Source of the DNA: an uncultured bacterium | GTDB taxonomy: Bacteria > Sysuimicrobiota > Sysuimicrobiia > Sysuimicrobiales > Sysuimicrobiaceae | NCBI GenBank assembly: GCA_938028835.1 | Contig: CALIMJ010000032.1 | Coordinates: 1 to 37,821 of the forward strand | Direction: 5' to 3' | Length of the DNA: 37,821 nt | Shown here: one piece after another, positions 29,460-36,574 of the stretch | Layout: each line of letters opens with the position of its first letter | How positions within the stretch are numbered: position 1 is the first letter of the stretch | Notes under the pieces: generated by a model | Databases searched by the model: none | The model's input: only the letters and a program-made list of their open reading frames with translations | What the model was told of the DNA's origin: nothing | Made by a program: the position numbers and the translations under genes

Positions 29460-29652
29460 CGTGCGCCTCCCTCTCCGGGCCCAGGACCCAGTGCACGTCC
29501 GCCTCCGGGACCAGCACCAGCTCCACCCACGGTCCCGGGAACCGCCCGCAAGCTTCCTGCCGGGCCCACTCGCGGTCGGGGGCTTCCAGCGCACCCCGGT
29601 GCTCCAGGGGATCCGCGTAGCTCCTGCGGCCGAAGACCCAGTATCGGGTCAC
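29437..29652 (-). CDS. small PaaB-like protein, copy 2
   Basis: This is a 71-residue protein starting at GTG 29652, overlapping the previous stop as GTGA. RYWVFGRRSYADPLEHRG at the start and WVELVLVPEADVHWVLGPE later follow the PaaB pattern (aromatic-V/F, HxGS-like turn, then a strand with a Val-rich end). The protein is shorter than E. coli PaaB (about 95 residues). PaaB bridges subunits in the epoxidase complex. It lies directly beside a second PaaB-like gene, so both may occupy equivalent positions. Similarity is weaker than for copy 1. Confidence 0.65.
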   Translation of the reverse strand: MTRYWVFGRRSYADPLEHRGALEAPDREWARQEACGRFPGPWVELVLVPEADVHWVLGPEREAHVVAGQVE

Positions 29653-29840
29653 TGGGGTTCCACCACCCGCACCAAGCGGTCCCGCCTCACCACGAACAGC
29701 TCGGACCAGCCGCGCTCGTCGTACAGGGTGTACGCGAAGACCCCAGCCTCCTCCGGGCTGGTGGCCCGCACGCTGCCCACGTGCCGGACCGGCTCGGTCC
29801 CGTGGCGGGCGAACACCTCGTACACCGCGGCCTCCGCCAC
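29649..29840 (-). CDS. paaB: small PaaB-like protein, copy 1
   Basis: This is a 63-residue protein. GTG 29840 overlaps the paaD-like stop (TAGTG). The sequence VYEVFARHGTEPVRHVGSV followed by RATSPEEAGVFAYTLY and ELFVVRR parallels E. coli PaaB (LYEVFVRGKQGLSHRHVGSL, then ADERMALENARDAYTRR and IWVVKAS). It lacks the C-terminal 30 residues of E. coli PaaB. Position between the PaaD-like and PaaC-like genes supports the assignment. It is probably a structural subunit. Confidence 0.75.
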   Translation of the reverse strand: MAEAAVYEVFARHGTEPVRHVGSVRATSPEEAGVFAYTLYDERGWSELFVVRRDRLVRVVEPQ

Positions 29841-30145
29841 TACACCACCCCCACTTCCCGCAGCCGCCGCAGCCCCTCCGGCGAGATGTGCTGTCGGGAC
29901 CAGGGCTCGAACACCTGCTCCACCACCACTTCCTCGACCCCCTCCAGCTGCAGCACCGCGCGGCGCACGTCCTCCTGGATCAGCTCCACGCACGGGCAGC
30001 CCAGGGACGTGAACGTGAGCCGGACCCGCACCACCGCGCCGTCCACCTCCACGCCGCGCACGAGCCCCAGGTCCACCACGCTCACCGGATACTCCGGGTC
30101 CAGAACGCTGCGGAGAACCTCGCGGACCTGCTCTGCCGTCGGCAC
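29840..30145 (-). CDS. paaD: PaaD N-terminal-type MIP18/DUF59 protein
   Basis: This is a 101-residue MIP18-family protein starting at GTG 30145, 19 bases after the paaA stop. DPEYPVSVVDLGLVRGV (16-32), TFTSLGCPCVELIQ with Cys50 and Cys52, and the tail PWSRQHISPEGLRRLREVG match the N-terminal two-thirds of E. coli PaaD (DPEIPVLTITDLGMVRNV, SGCPATEHLI, ARERLREYGI). The zinc ribbon that normally follows is absent and is encoded separately at 28558-28752. MIP18 proteins assist iron-sulfur or diiron maturation. Here the client would be the PaaA/PaaC pair. Confidence 0.85.
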   Translation of the reverse strand: MPTAEQVREVLRSVLDPEYPVSVVDLGLVRGVEVDGAVVRVRLTFTSLGCPCVELIQEDVRRAVLQLEGVEEVVVEQVFEPWSRQHISPEGLRRLREVGVV

Positions 30146-30164
30146 CCCACACCCCCGAGGCGGT

Positions 30165-31097
30165 CTACGCCACCGCCCGCAGCTGGCGCCAGCCCCGCTG
30201 CAGCTGCTCCACGAACTCCTCGTTGGCGGGGCCGCGGCGGCGCCAGCGCGCCAGCACCGCGTCCCACGACACCGGACCCTCCTCGAACCGCCACCGCTTG
30301 GACGCTTCGTCGAACTCCGCGGGGAACGGGCAGTCGATCACGTACTGCCCTCGGTCGGGGTCGTAGTGAGCGGGAACCTTCAGGCCCAGCCGCTCACACA
30401 GGGGTACTGCGGTGGACATCCACTGCTGCCTCAACTGGTCGTTGGTGGAGCCCTTCAGCCCGTACTCGATCTGCTCCGTGTGCCGCTTCAGGTGGTCCGG
30501 CAACCCGAACCATTCCAGGGTCATGACGAACATCCAGTCCACCGCCCGCTGCAGCTCCGCCTTCGTGGACGGGTCGGAGGCCAGGATCTCCATCCACCGC
30601 TCCCCGTGGCGCAGGTGGAAGTTCTCCTCGCGGTCCACCTTCACCAGCGCCCGCTTCCACGGCCCGTAGCTGGTGTGCCGGAAGATGTCCCCCAGCAGCA
30701 CGAAGCCCGCGCGGTCGTAGAAGGCGTTGGCGACCACCAGCTCCGTCCAGCTGTCCAGGGGCACGTCGAAGGCGTAGGGGTACTTGAAGTCCTCGGGGCT
30801 GCGTTCGTACACGAGGGCCTCGGTGTCCACGCCCAGGTCCTCCAGCAGGCGGTAGGCGATGTGGGCGTGGCCCAGCTCGTCCTGGATGATCCCCAGGGCC
30901 GAGACGTACGCGTTCAGGGAGGGCGCGTGCCGGGCGGCCCTCAGGTACGCGGGAGCGCTGATGAGCTCGGTGTCCGCGGACACCACCAGGGTGCGCTTGA
31001 GGCCTTCCAGGTAGCGCTCCGTGGCGTGCTCGGGACCCTCCACCAGCCGGCCTTCCCGGATGCGCTGCAGCAGAACCTGCTCAGCGGGTGCGACCAT
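30165..31097 (-). CDS. paaA: PaaA-like catalytic diiron subunit of ring 1,2-phenylacetyl-CoA epoxidase
   Basis: This is a PaaA-family diiron oxygenase subunit of 310 residues. ATG 31097 has GGGAGGTGGGG before it. The frame is open further upstream, but only through operator sequence. Metal ligands are visible in the expected order: E44 in ADTELIS, the IQDELGH motif with E74 and H77, and EENFH with E158 and H161. In the known pathway PaaA inserts one oxygen atom of O2 into the ring of phenylacetyl-CoA. It is first in a 20-gene cluster behind a divergent operator region. BoxB (benzoyl-CoA epoxidase) is much longer, about 470 residues, and does not fit. The true substrate could be another aryl-CoA because the linked ligases are BCL-type. 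Confidence 0.88.
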   Translation of the reverse strand: MVAPAEQVLLQRIREGRLVEGPEHATERYLEGLKRTLVVSADTELISAPAYLRAARHAPSLNAYVSALGIIQDELGHAHIAYRLLEDLGVDTEALVYERSPEDFKYPYAFDVPLDSWTELVVANAFYDRAGFVLLGDIFRHTSYGPWKRALVKVDREENFHLRHGERWMEILASDPSTKAELQRAVDWMFVMTLEWFGLPDHLKRHTEQIEYGLKGSTNDQLRQQWMSTAVPLCERLGLKVPAHYDPDRGQYVIDCPFPAEFDEASKRWRFEEGPVSWDAVLARWRRRGPANEEFVEQLQRGWRQLRAVA

Positions 31098-31111
31098 CCC
31101 CACCTCCCGAT

Positions 31112-31127
31112 TTAACCGGTCGGTCAA
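31112..31127. promoter_or_regulatory. TetR-type operator, site 1
   Basis: TTAACCG-GT-CGGTCAA has 7-bp arms with one mismatch. It lies 14 bases upstream of the paaA start codon and downstream of the predicted paaA promoter. The arms are identical to those of site 2, 32 bp away, and only the two central bases differ. Confidence 0.7.
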
Positions 31128-31140
31128 ACTCCGCAAGGAG

Positions 31141-31169
31141 ATCTTAACCGACCGGTCAAGACGGCGCAA
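31141..31169 (-). promoter_or_regulatory. predicted paaA promoter
   Basis: The minus strand has TTGCGC (31164-31169), a 17-bp spacer and TAAGAT (31141-31146). Operator site 2 covers the spacer and touches the -10 box, and site 1 follows the start point, so binding would block transcription. The -35 box is poor. Confidence 0.45.
31144..31159. promoter_or_regulatory. TetR-type operator, site 2
   Basis: TTAACCG-AC-CGGTCAA has the same arms as site 1, and its centre-to-centre distance is 32 bp, about three helical turns. It overlaps the predicted paaA promoter. Palindromes of this TTxACCG..CGGT type are bound by TetR-family repressors of aromatic and acyl-CoA catabolism. Confidence 0.7.
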
Positions 31170-31212
31170 GCGGTGAGCCATATGGACGAGATGTTGCGAT
31201 GCAGCCGGCGCA

Positions 31213-31228
31213 TTGACTGGCCGGTCAA
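31213..31228. promoter_or_regulatory. TetR-type operator, site 3
   Basis: TTGACTG-GC-CGGTCAA shares the right arm CGGTCAA with sites 1 and 2. It lies 20 bases before the likely GTG start of the plus-strand ligase. It overlaps a TTGACT that could serve as a -35 box, so it probably controls the plus-strand arm. Confidence 0.6.
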
Positions 31229-31248
31229 CGGCCTGTCCCATAGGGGCG

Positions 31249-32853
31249 GTGGACGGGACCTTCAACCTGGCGACCCACCTGCTGGACCGCCACGTGGACG
31301 AGGGACGCGGGGACCGGGTGGCGGTACACTACGGCTCTTCTGCGCTCACCTACGCGGATCTCCAAAAGCAGGCCCACTCGGTGGCCGCCGCCCTGACCCG
31401 GCTTGGGGTGGAGCCGGAGAACCGGGTCGTGGTGTGTCTGCCCGACTGCCCCGCGTTCCTCGCCACGTACTTCGGCGCCCTGCGGGTGGGCGCAGTACCC
31501 GTGCTGGTGAACACCTACGCCCGGCCGGACGAGTATCTCTACTACCTGAACCACAGCCGGGCCAAGGTGCTGGTGGTCCACGGAAGCGTCCTGCCCCGCA
31601 TCCGGGAGGTGGCGGACCGGCTGATGTGGCTGCGCCACCTGGTGGTGGTGCAGCCGGATTCCGACGAGCCCGTGGAACGGCGCTTCCCCGCACCCCGCCT
31701 GGAGGGGGCGGCGGCGTACGAGGACCTCCTCAGGCCAGCGGCCCGGGTCCCCGACCCCGCGCCCACCAGCCCCGACGACATGGCCTTCTGGATGTACAGT
31801 TCGGGGACCACGGGTCGGCCGAAGGCGGTGGTGCACCTGCACCACGACCTGCTGCACTTCCTCCCGCCCCACTGCCAGCAGGTGGTGGGCCTGGGGCCGC
31901 AGGACAAGGTGTTCTCCACCTCCAAGCTGTTCTTCTCCTACGGACGCAACAACTCCCTCGACGGCCCGTTCCTGTACGGCGCCCAGGTGGTCCTGTACCC
32001 GGACCGGCCGGAGCCGGGTGCCGTGCTGGACCTCCTGGAGGAACACCGCCCCACGGTGTTCTACAGCGTGCCCACCTTCTACGCGGCGGTCCTGGACTAC
32101 CTGCACCGCACGGGCCGGTGGGCGCGGCTGTCGTTTCTGCGCTGCTGCATCTCCGCCGGCGAGGCGCTGCCCCGGGCGGTGTTCGAGCGGTGGCGGGAGC
32201 GGTTCGGACTGCCGATCTTCGACGGGGTGGGGTCCACGGAGGTCGGCGCCATCTACCTTTCGAACCGGCCCGACTGCCTGCGCCCGGGATCCAGCGGGAA
32301 GATCCTGGAGGGGTTCGAGGCCCGCCTGGTGGGTGAGGCGGGTCAGTCCGTCCAGGTGGGCGAGGTCGGCGTCCTGTGGGTGAAGAACGACGGGATCTTC
32401 GCGGGCTACTGGAACGACCACCACCGCACGCAGGCCTGCCTGGTGGGCGAGTGGTTCAACACCGGCGACCTCTTCTACCAGGACGAGGACGGCTTCTACT
32501 GGTACGTGGGCCGTGCAGACGACCTGTTGAAGCCCTCGGGCCTGTGGGTCTCCCCCCTCGAGGTGGAAGGCGTCCTGCTGCAGCACCCCGCGGTGCGGGA
32601 GGCCGCGGTGGTGGGAGCCCTGGACGAAGCGGGCCTGGAGAAGCCCGCGGCGTTCGTGGTCCTCCGGGAGGGCTACCAGCCCGGCCCGGGCCTGGAGGAG
32701 GAGCTCAAGAACTTCGTGCGCCAGCAGCTGCCCTCCTACAAGTGTCCCCGGTGGGTGCACTTCGCCACGGAGCTACCGAGGACCACCACGGGCAAGCTGC
32801 AGCGGTACCGGCTGCGGGAAGCCCTGCGGGCGCAGCCCGTGGGCGCGCCGTGA
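31249..32853 (+). CDS. benzoate-CoA ligase family protein (BCL type), copy 2
   Basis: This is a BCL-type aryl-CoA ligase of 534 residues from GTG 31249. A TTG at 31213 in the same frame would place the start inside operator site 3, so 31249 is preferred. The ribosome site is weak (AGGGGCG). Motifs: FNLATHLLDRHVDEGRGD, P-loop YSSGTTGRPKAVVHLHHD at 183-200 (PKA instead of PKG), TSKLFFSYGRNNSL, SVPTFYAAVLD, DGVGSTEVGAIYLSN, WFNTGDLFYQDEDGFYWY, LKPSGLWVSPLEVE and Lys in TTGKLQRYRLRE. It is divergent from paaA and leads the plus-strand catabolic genes. It is a probable activating enzyme for the pathway substrate. Confidence 0.88.
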   Translation: MDGTFNLATHLLDRHVDEGRGDRVAVHYGSSALTYADLQKQAHSVAAALTRLGVEPENRVVVCLPDCPAFLATYFGALRVGAVPVLVNTYARPDEYLYYLNHSRAKVLVVHGSVLPRIREVADRLMWLRHLVVVQPDSDEPVERRFPAPRLEGAAAYEDLLRPAARVPDPAPTSPDDMAFWMYSSGTTGRPKAVVHLHHDLLHFLPPHCQQVVGLGPQDKVFSTSKLFFSYGRNNSLDGPFLYGAQVVLYPDRPEPGAVLDLLEEHRPTVFYSVPTFYAAVLDYLHRTGRWARLSFLRCCISAGEALPRAVFERWRERFGLPIFDGVGSTEVGAIYLSNRPDCLRPGSSGKILEGFEARLVGEAGQSVQVGEVGVLWVKNDGIFAGYWNDHHRTQACLVGEWFNTGDLFYQDEDGFYWYVGRADDLLKPSGLWVSPLEVEGVLLQHPAVREAAVVGALDEAGLEKPAAFVVLREGYQPGPGLEEELKNFVRQQLPSYKCPRWVHFATELPRTTTGKLQRYRLREALRAQPVGAP

Positions 32854-32957
32854 CCCCCCGCGGGGCTTCCTCCACAACCCGCGCGAGGTGACGGGCCCCG
32901 CGTCGGAACACCTGGCAACGACGGCGAGCCAACCATCCCAAGCGCAGGAGGGGTCCC

Positions 32958-33734
32958 ATGACCTACCAGGACATCGTGGTGGAAACCCCCGAACCGCACG
33001 TGGGCCTGGTCCGCCTGAACCGGCCGCAGGTGCTGAACGCCCTCAGCGTCCGTTTGCTGGACGAGCTCACCAGGGCCTTGGACGCTTTCGAGGCTGACCC
33101 GGACTGCCGGGTGGTGGTGCTCACCGGTAGCGACCGGGCCTTCGCCGCAGGCGCGGACATCCAGGAGTTCGTGGGCCAGTCCGCGGTGAGCATGATCGCC
33201 GGCCACCGACCCGCCGCGTGGGACCGCATCCGCCGGTTCCCCAAACCCTTGGTGGCCGCGGTGAGCGGGTACTGCCTGGGCGGCGGGTGGGAGCTGGCCA
33301 TGCTGTGCGACCTGGTGGTGGCGTCGGAGACGGCGCGCTTCGGGCAGCCGGAGATTAACCTGGGCATCCTCCCGGGCGCCGGGGGGACGCAGCGGCTGCC
33401 GCGCCTGGTGGGCAAGCACCGCGCCATGGAGCTGATCCTCACGGGGCGTCCGCTCACCGCGCAGGAGGCGTACGCGTGGGGCGTGGTGAACCGCGTGGCC
33501 TCGGCGGAAACTTATCTTCAGGAGGCCCTGGCGCTTGCCCGGGAGATCGCGCAGAAAGCCCCCGTGGCCGCACGGTTGGCCAAGGAGGCGGTGCTACGCT
33601 CGATGGACACGCCCCTCGACGTGGGGCTGGACTACGAGCGCAAGCTTTCCGCGCTGGCCTTCGGCACCGAGGACCGGGAGGAGGGAGTCCGGGCTTTTCT
33701 GGAGAAGCGGAAGCCCACGTTCCGCGGCCGGTAG
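32958..33734 (+). CDS. enoyl-CoA hydratase (crotonase family), copy 2
   Basis: This is a crotonase of 258 residues. ATG 32958 follows AGGAGGGGTCCC. FAAGADIQEF forms the oxyanion hole, and both catalytic Glu positions are present (GGGWELAMLCD and GQPEINLGILPGAGG), as in classical enoyl-CoA hydratases. It is followed 45 bases later by the hydroxyacyl-CoA dehydrogenase, its usual next step in beta-oxidation, and is comparable to PaaF plus PaaH. The 104-bp gap before it holds a small CCCCGCGGGG palindrome and no clear promoter, so it is probably co-transcribed with the ligase. Confidence 0.92.
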   Translation: MTYQDIVVETPEPHVGLVRLNRPQVLNALSVRLLDELTRALDAFEADPDCRVVVLTGSDRAFAAGADIQEFVGQSAVSMIAGHRPAAWDRIRRFPKPLVAAVSGYCLGGGWELAMLCDLVVASETARFGQPEINLGILPGAGGTQRLPRLVGKHRAMELILTGRPLTAQEAYAWGVVNRVASAETYLQEALALAREIAQKAPVAARLAKEAVLRSMDTPLDVGLDYERKLSALAFGTEDREEGVRAFLEKRKPTFRGR

Positions 33735-33779
33735 ACGGGCTTCCGGCGCGGCCGCACGGAGGGAGTCGAGGAGGCGCCG

Positions 33780-35369
33780 GTGACGAACGGACACGGCATC
33801 CGCACGGTGGGCGTTTGCGGGGCGGGCACCATGGGCGCGGGCATCGCCCAGGTGTGCGCCACTTCGGGTTTCTCCGTGGTCCTCTACGACGCTTTCCCGG
33901 AGGTGCTCCCCAAAGCCCGGGCCCGGATCGAGCAGGACACCGAGCGCTTGGTGCAGCGGGGCCGCCTGGACCCCGACGCGCGGGCGCAGGCGCTCCAGCG
34001 GCTGCGCACGGCGGAGGCCCTGGAGGCCCTCGCGGGCTGTGACCTGGTGGTGGAGGCTGCCCCGGAGGACCTGAACCTAAAGAAAGACCTGTTCAGCAGG
34101 CTCGCGGCGATGGCGCCTCAGGCCATCCTCGCCACCAACACCTCCTCCCTGTCGGTGGCCGAGCTGGCCGCGGCCACTGCGGGTCCCCAGCGGGTGGCGG
34201 GGCTGCACTTCTTCAACCCCGCACCCCTGATGGCCCTGGTGGAGGTGGTGCGGGCACCGCGGACGGCACCGGAGGTGGTGGACAGGCTGGTGGCTTTCGC
34301 CCGCGCCCTGGGCAAGACCCCCATCGTGGCGAAGGACAGCCCGGGCTTCGTGGTGAACCGCGTGAACCGCCCCTTCTACAGCGAGGGGCTGCGGGTGGTG
34401 GGTGAGGGGCTGGCGGACTGCGCCACCGTGGACCGCGCCGCCCGGGAAGCCGGTGGGTTCCGCATGGGGCCCTTCGAGCTCATGGATCTGGTGGGGATCG
34501 ACGTGGGCTACGCGGTGGCCCAGTCCTTCTACCAGGCCTTTTCAGGCGAGGCCCGGTTCCGCCCCCACCCCCTGCAACGGGAGATGGTGCTTTCCGGACG
34601 GCTGGGCCGCAAGACCGGAAGCGGGTTCTACGATTACACGCAGCCCGCTGCGGAGCCCGAGCCCCTGCCGCTGCCGCGGCCGCACCCGGGTCCGTACGCG
34701 GTGGCCGGCGGTACTGCCCTGGCCCGCGAGCTAGCCGGTCGCCTCCGGGAGCGGGGCTTCGAGGTGGTGGAGCTCGCCGGTCCGCCCGAGCGAGCCCTTC
34801 ACGTGGCCGCGGCCTTCGAAGCAGAGGTGGAGGACCGCGACCGCAAGCGGTCCCTGGTGACGGCCCTGGACCGGCACCTGCCCGAGGACGCGGTGCTGCT
34901 GGCAGCGTGCACCAACGCCGCGGCGGGGGAGTGCGCCAGCTGGGTGCAGCACCCGGACCGCGTGGCGGGCTACGTCACCCTGCCGCCGCTGGCGGACCGG
35001 AAGCTGCTGGAGTGGACCGCGCAGGAGCAAACCCGCGCCGACCCCACCCCCTACCTCGCGGCCCTGGGGCTTCCCCTCCTGCGGGTGGGAGACGCCCCGG
35101 GCGGGGTGTTCCCCAGGATTCTAGCCGCCTTGGTCAACGAGGCCGCCTTCGCGGTACTGGAAGGCGTAGCGAGCCCCCAGGACGTGGACCTGGGCATGCG
35201 GCTAGGCCTGAACCACCCCTTCGGCCCGTTCGCCTGGGCGGAGCGCGCGGGCGTGCGGGCGGTGGCGGGTGTGCTGGACGGCTTGCGGGACTACTATGGA
35301 GAGGAGCGGTACCGGCTGGCCCCGCTGTTGCGCCGGGCGCGGTGGCTGGGACGGTGGCCGCAAACGTAA
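33780..35369 (+). CDS. 3-hydroxyacyl-CoA dehydrogenase (two-module, PaaH-like)
   Basis: This enzyme oxidises 3-hydroxyacyl-CoA with NAD+, 529 residues. GTG 33780 has GAGGAGG seven bases before it. The Rossmann motif GVCGAGTMGAG is at 11-21. Catalytic HFFNPAPLM, SPGFVVNRVNRPF and GGFRMGPFELMDLVGIDVG complete a standard 3HCDH core to about residue 285. From about 300 a second part follows: a degraded nucleotide-binding-like region, then another 3HCDH C-terminal module (FPRILAALVNEAAFAVLEGVAS and GLNHPFGPFAWAE). This double layout is seen in PaaH/PaaC-type dehydrogenases. It fits the lower phenylacetate pathway. Confidence 0.92.
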   Translation: MTNGHGIRTVGVCGAGTMGAGIAQVCATSGFSVVLYDAFPEVLPKARARIEQDTERLVQRGRLDPDARAQALQRLRTAEALEALAGCDLVVEAAPEDLNLKKDLFSRLAAMAPQAILATNTSSLSVAELAAATAGPQRVAGLHFFNPAPLMALVEVVRAPRTAPEVVDRLVAFARALGKTPIVAKDSPGFVVNRVNRPFYSEGLRVVGEGLADCATVDRAAREAGGFRMGPFELMDLVGIDVGYAVAQSFYQAFSGEARFRPHPLQREMVLSGRLGRKTGSGFYDYTQPAAEPEPLPLPRPHPGPYAVAGGTALARELAGRLRERGFEVVELAGPPERALHVAAAFEAEVEDRDRKRSLVTALDRHLPEDAVLLAACTNAAAGECASWVQHPDRVAGYVTLPPLADRKLLEWTAQEQTRADPTPYLAALGLPLLRVGDAPGGVFPRILAALVNEAAFAVLEGVASPQDVDLGMRLGLNHPFGPFAWAERAGVRAVAGVLDGLRDYYGEERYRLAPLLRRARWLGRWPQT

Positions 35370-35383
35370 GGGAGGGAGGCGTC

Positions 35384-36574
35384 ATGGCCCAACAGGTGGC
35401 GTACCGAGCGCCCTCGGACTTCTACGCGGTGGAGGAGTTGCTGACGGAGGTGCAGCGGTCCGCCCGCGACACCGTCCGTCGGTTTGTAGACCGCGAGATC
35501 CTGCCCCACATCGGCCGGTGGTGGCTGGAGGGCCGTTTCCCCACGGAGCTGGTGCCCAAGCTGGGTGAGCTGGGGGTGCTGGGCGCCAACCTCCCGGAGG
35601 AGTACGGGTGCGCGGGGCTGGACAACATCGCCTACGGCCTGTTGATGCAGGAGCTGGAGCGAGGGGATTCCGGCATCCGGTCGTTCGCCAGCGTGCAGGG
35701 TGCGCTCGTCATGTACCCCATCTACGCGTACGGTTCGGAAGAGCAGCGCCGCCAGTACCTGCCGCGCCTGGCGCGGGGCGAGCTGGTGGGCTGCTTCGGG
35801 CTCACGGAACCCACCGCGGGCAGCGACCCCGCGTCCATGAACACCCGGGCCCGGCGCACCTCCCGCGGCTGGGTGCTGTCCGGCACCAAGATGTGGATCA
35901 CCAACGGCTCCATCGCACACCTGGCCATCGTGTGGGCCAGGGACGACAGCGACACCGTGAGGGGCTTCATCGTGCCCACGGATACCCCGGGGTTTTCCGC
36001 CCACGACATCCACACGAAGGTGTCCATGCGGGCCTCGGTGACCAGCGAGCTGGTCCTGGACGAGGTGGAGGTCCCCGACGACCTGGCGCTCCCGGGTGCG
36101 GTGGGGCTGGGGAAGGCGCTGGGCTGCCTCACCCAGGCGCGCTACGGGATCGCCTGGGGTGCCGTGGGGGCCGCCGTGGCGTGCTTCGAGGAGGCGCTGA
36201 ACTACGCCCGCGACCGCATCGCTTTCGGCCGGCCCATCGCGGCCACCCAGATCATCCAGGAGCGGCTGGTGGACATGCTCACCAAGATCACCACGAGCCA
36301 GCTTCTCGCCTACCGGCTCGGGCAGCTCAAGGACGCCGGCCACATGCACTACGCCCAGGTCTCCCTGGCCAAGCGCCACAACGTGCGGGCAGCCCTGGAG
36401 GTGGCGCGGGAGGCCCGGCAGGTGCTGGGCGCGTACGGGATCACCACCGAGTACCACGCCATCCGGCACGCGGCGAACCTGGAGTCGGTGGACACCTACG
36501 AGGGGACCTACGACATCCACACCCTGATCGTGGGCCGGGAGATCACGGGGCACGAGGCCTTCGGCCGGGCATGA
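35384..36574 (+). CDS. acyl-CoA dehydrogenase, glutaryl-CoA dehydrogenase-like
   Basis: This is an FAD-dependent acyl-CoA dehydrogenase of 396 residues. ATG 35384 follows GGGAGGGAGGCGTC. The catalytic base is Glu in VDTYEGTYDIHTL, about residue 373. GLTEPTAGSDPASMNTRA and WITNGS are flavin-binding blocks. RASVTSELVLDEVEVP and EYHAIRHAANLESVDTYEG resemble glutaryl-CoA dehydrogenase, which also decarboxylates its product. Glutaryl-CoA arises in some aromatic-acid routes, so the context fits, but a different acyl-CoA substrate cannot be excluded. Its stop overlaps the next gene as ATGA. Confidence 0.88.
   Translation: MAQQVAYRAPSDFYAVEELLTEVQRSARDTVRRFVDREILPHIGRWWLEGRFPTELVPKLGELGVLGANLPEEYGCAGLDNIAYGLLMQELERGDSGIRSFASVQGALVMYPIYAYGSEEQRRQYLPRLARGELVGCFGLTEPTAGSDPASMNTRARRTSRGWVLSGTKMWITNGSIAHLAIVWARDDSDTVRGFIVPTDTPGFSAHDIHTKVSMRASVTSELVLDEVEVPDDLALPGAVGLGKALGCLTQARYGIAWGAVGAAVACFEEALNYARDRIAFGRPIAATQIIQERLVDMLTKITTSQLLAYRLGQLKDAGHMHYAQVSLAKRHNVRAALEVAREARQVLGAYGITTEYHAIRHAANLESVDTYEGTYDIHTLIVGREITGHEAFGRA

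Noticed and set aside
30165-31097. BoxB-type benzoyl-CoA epoxidase
   Set aside because: The length (310 residues) and the neighbouring PaaB, PaaC and PaaD homologues fit PaaA. BoxB is much longer and pairs with BoxA.
31173-32336. Alternative frame starting inside the operator region of the plus-strand ligase
   Set aside because: It is a Gly/Pro/Arg-rich shadow without motifs. The correct frame carries all ligase motifs.
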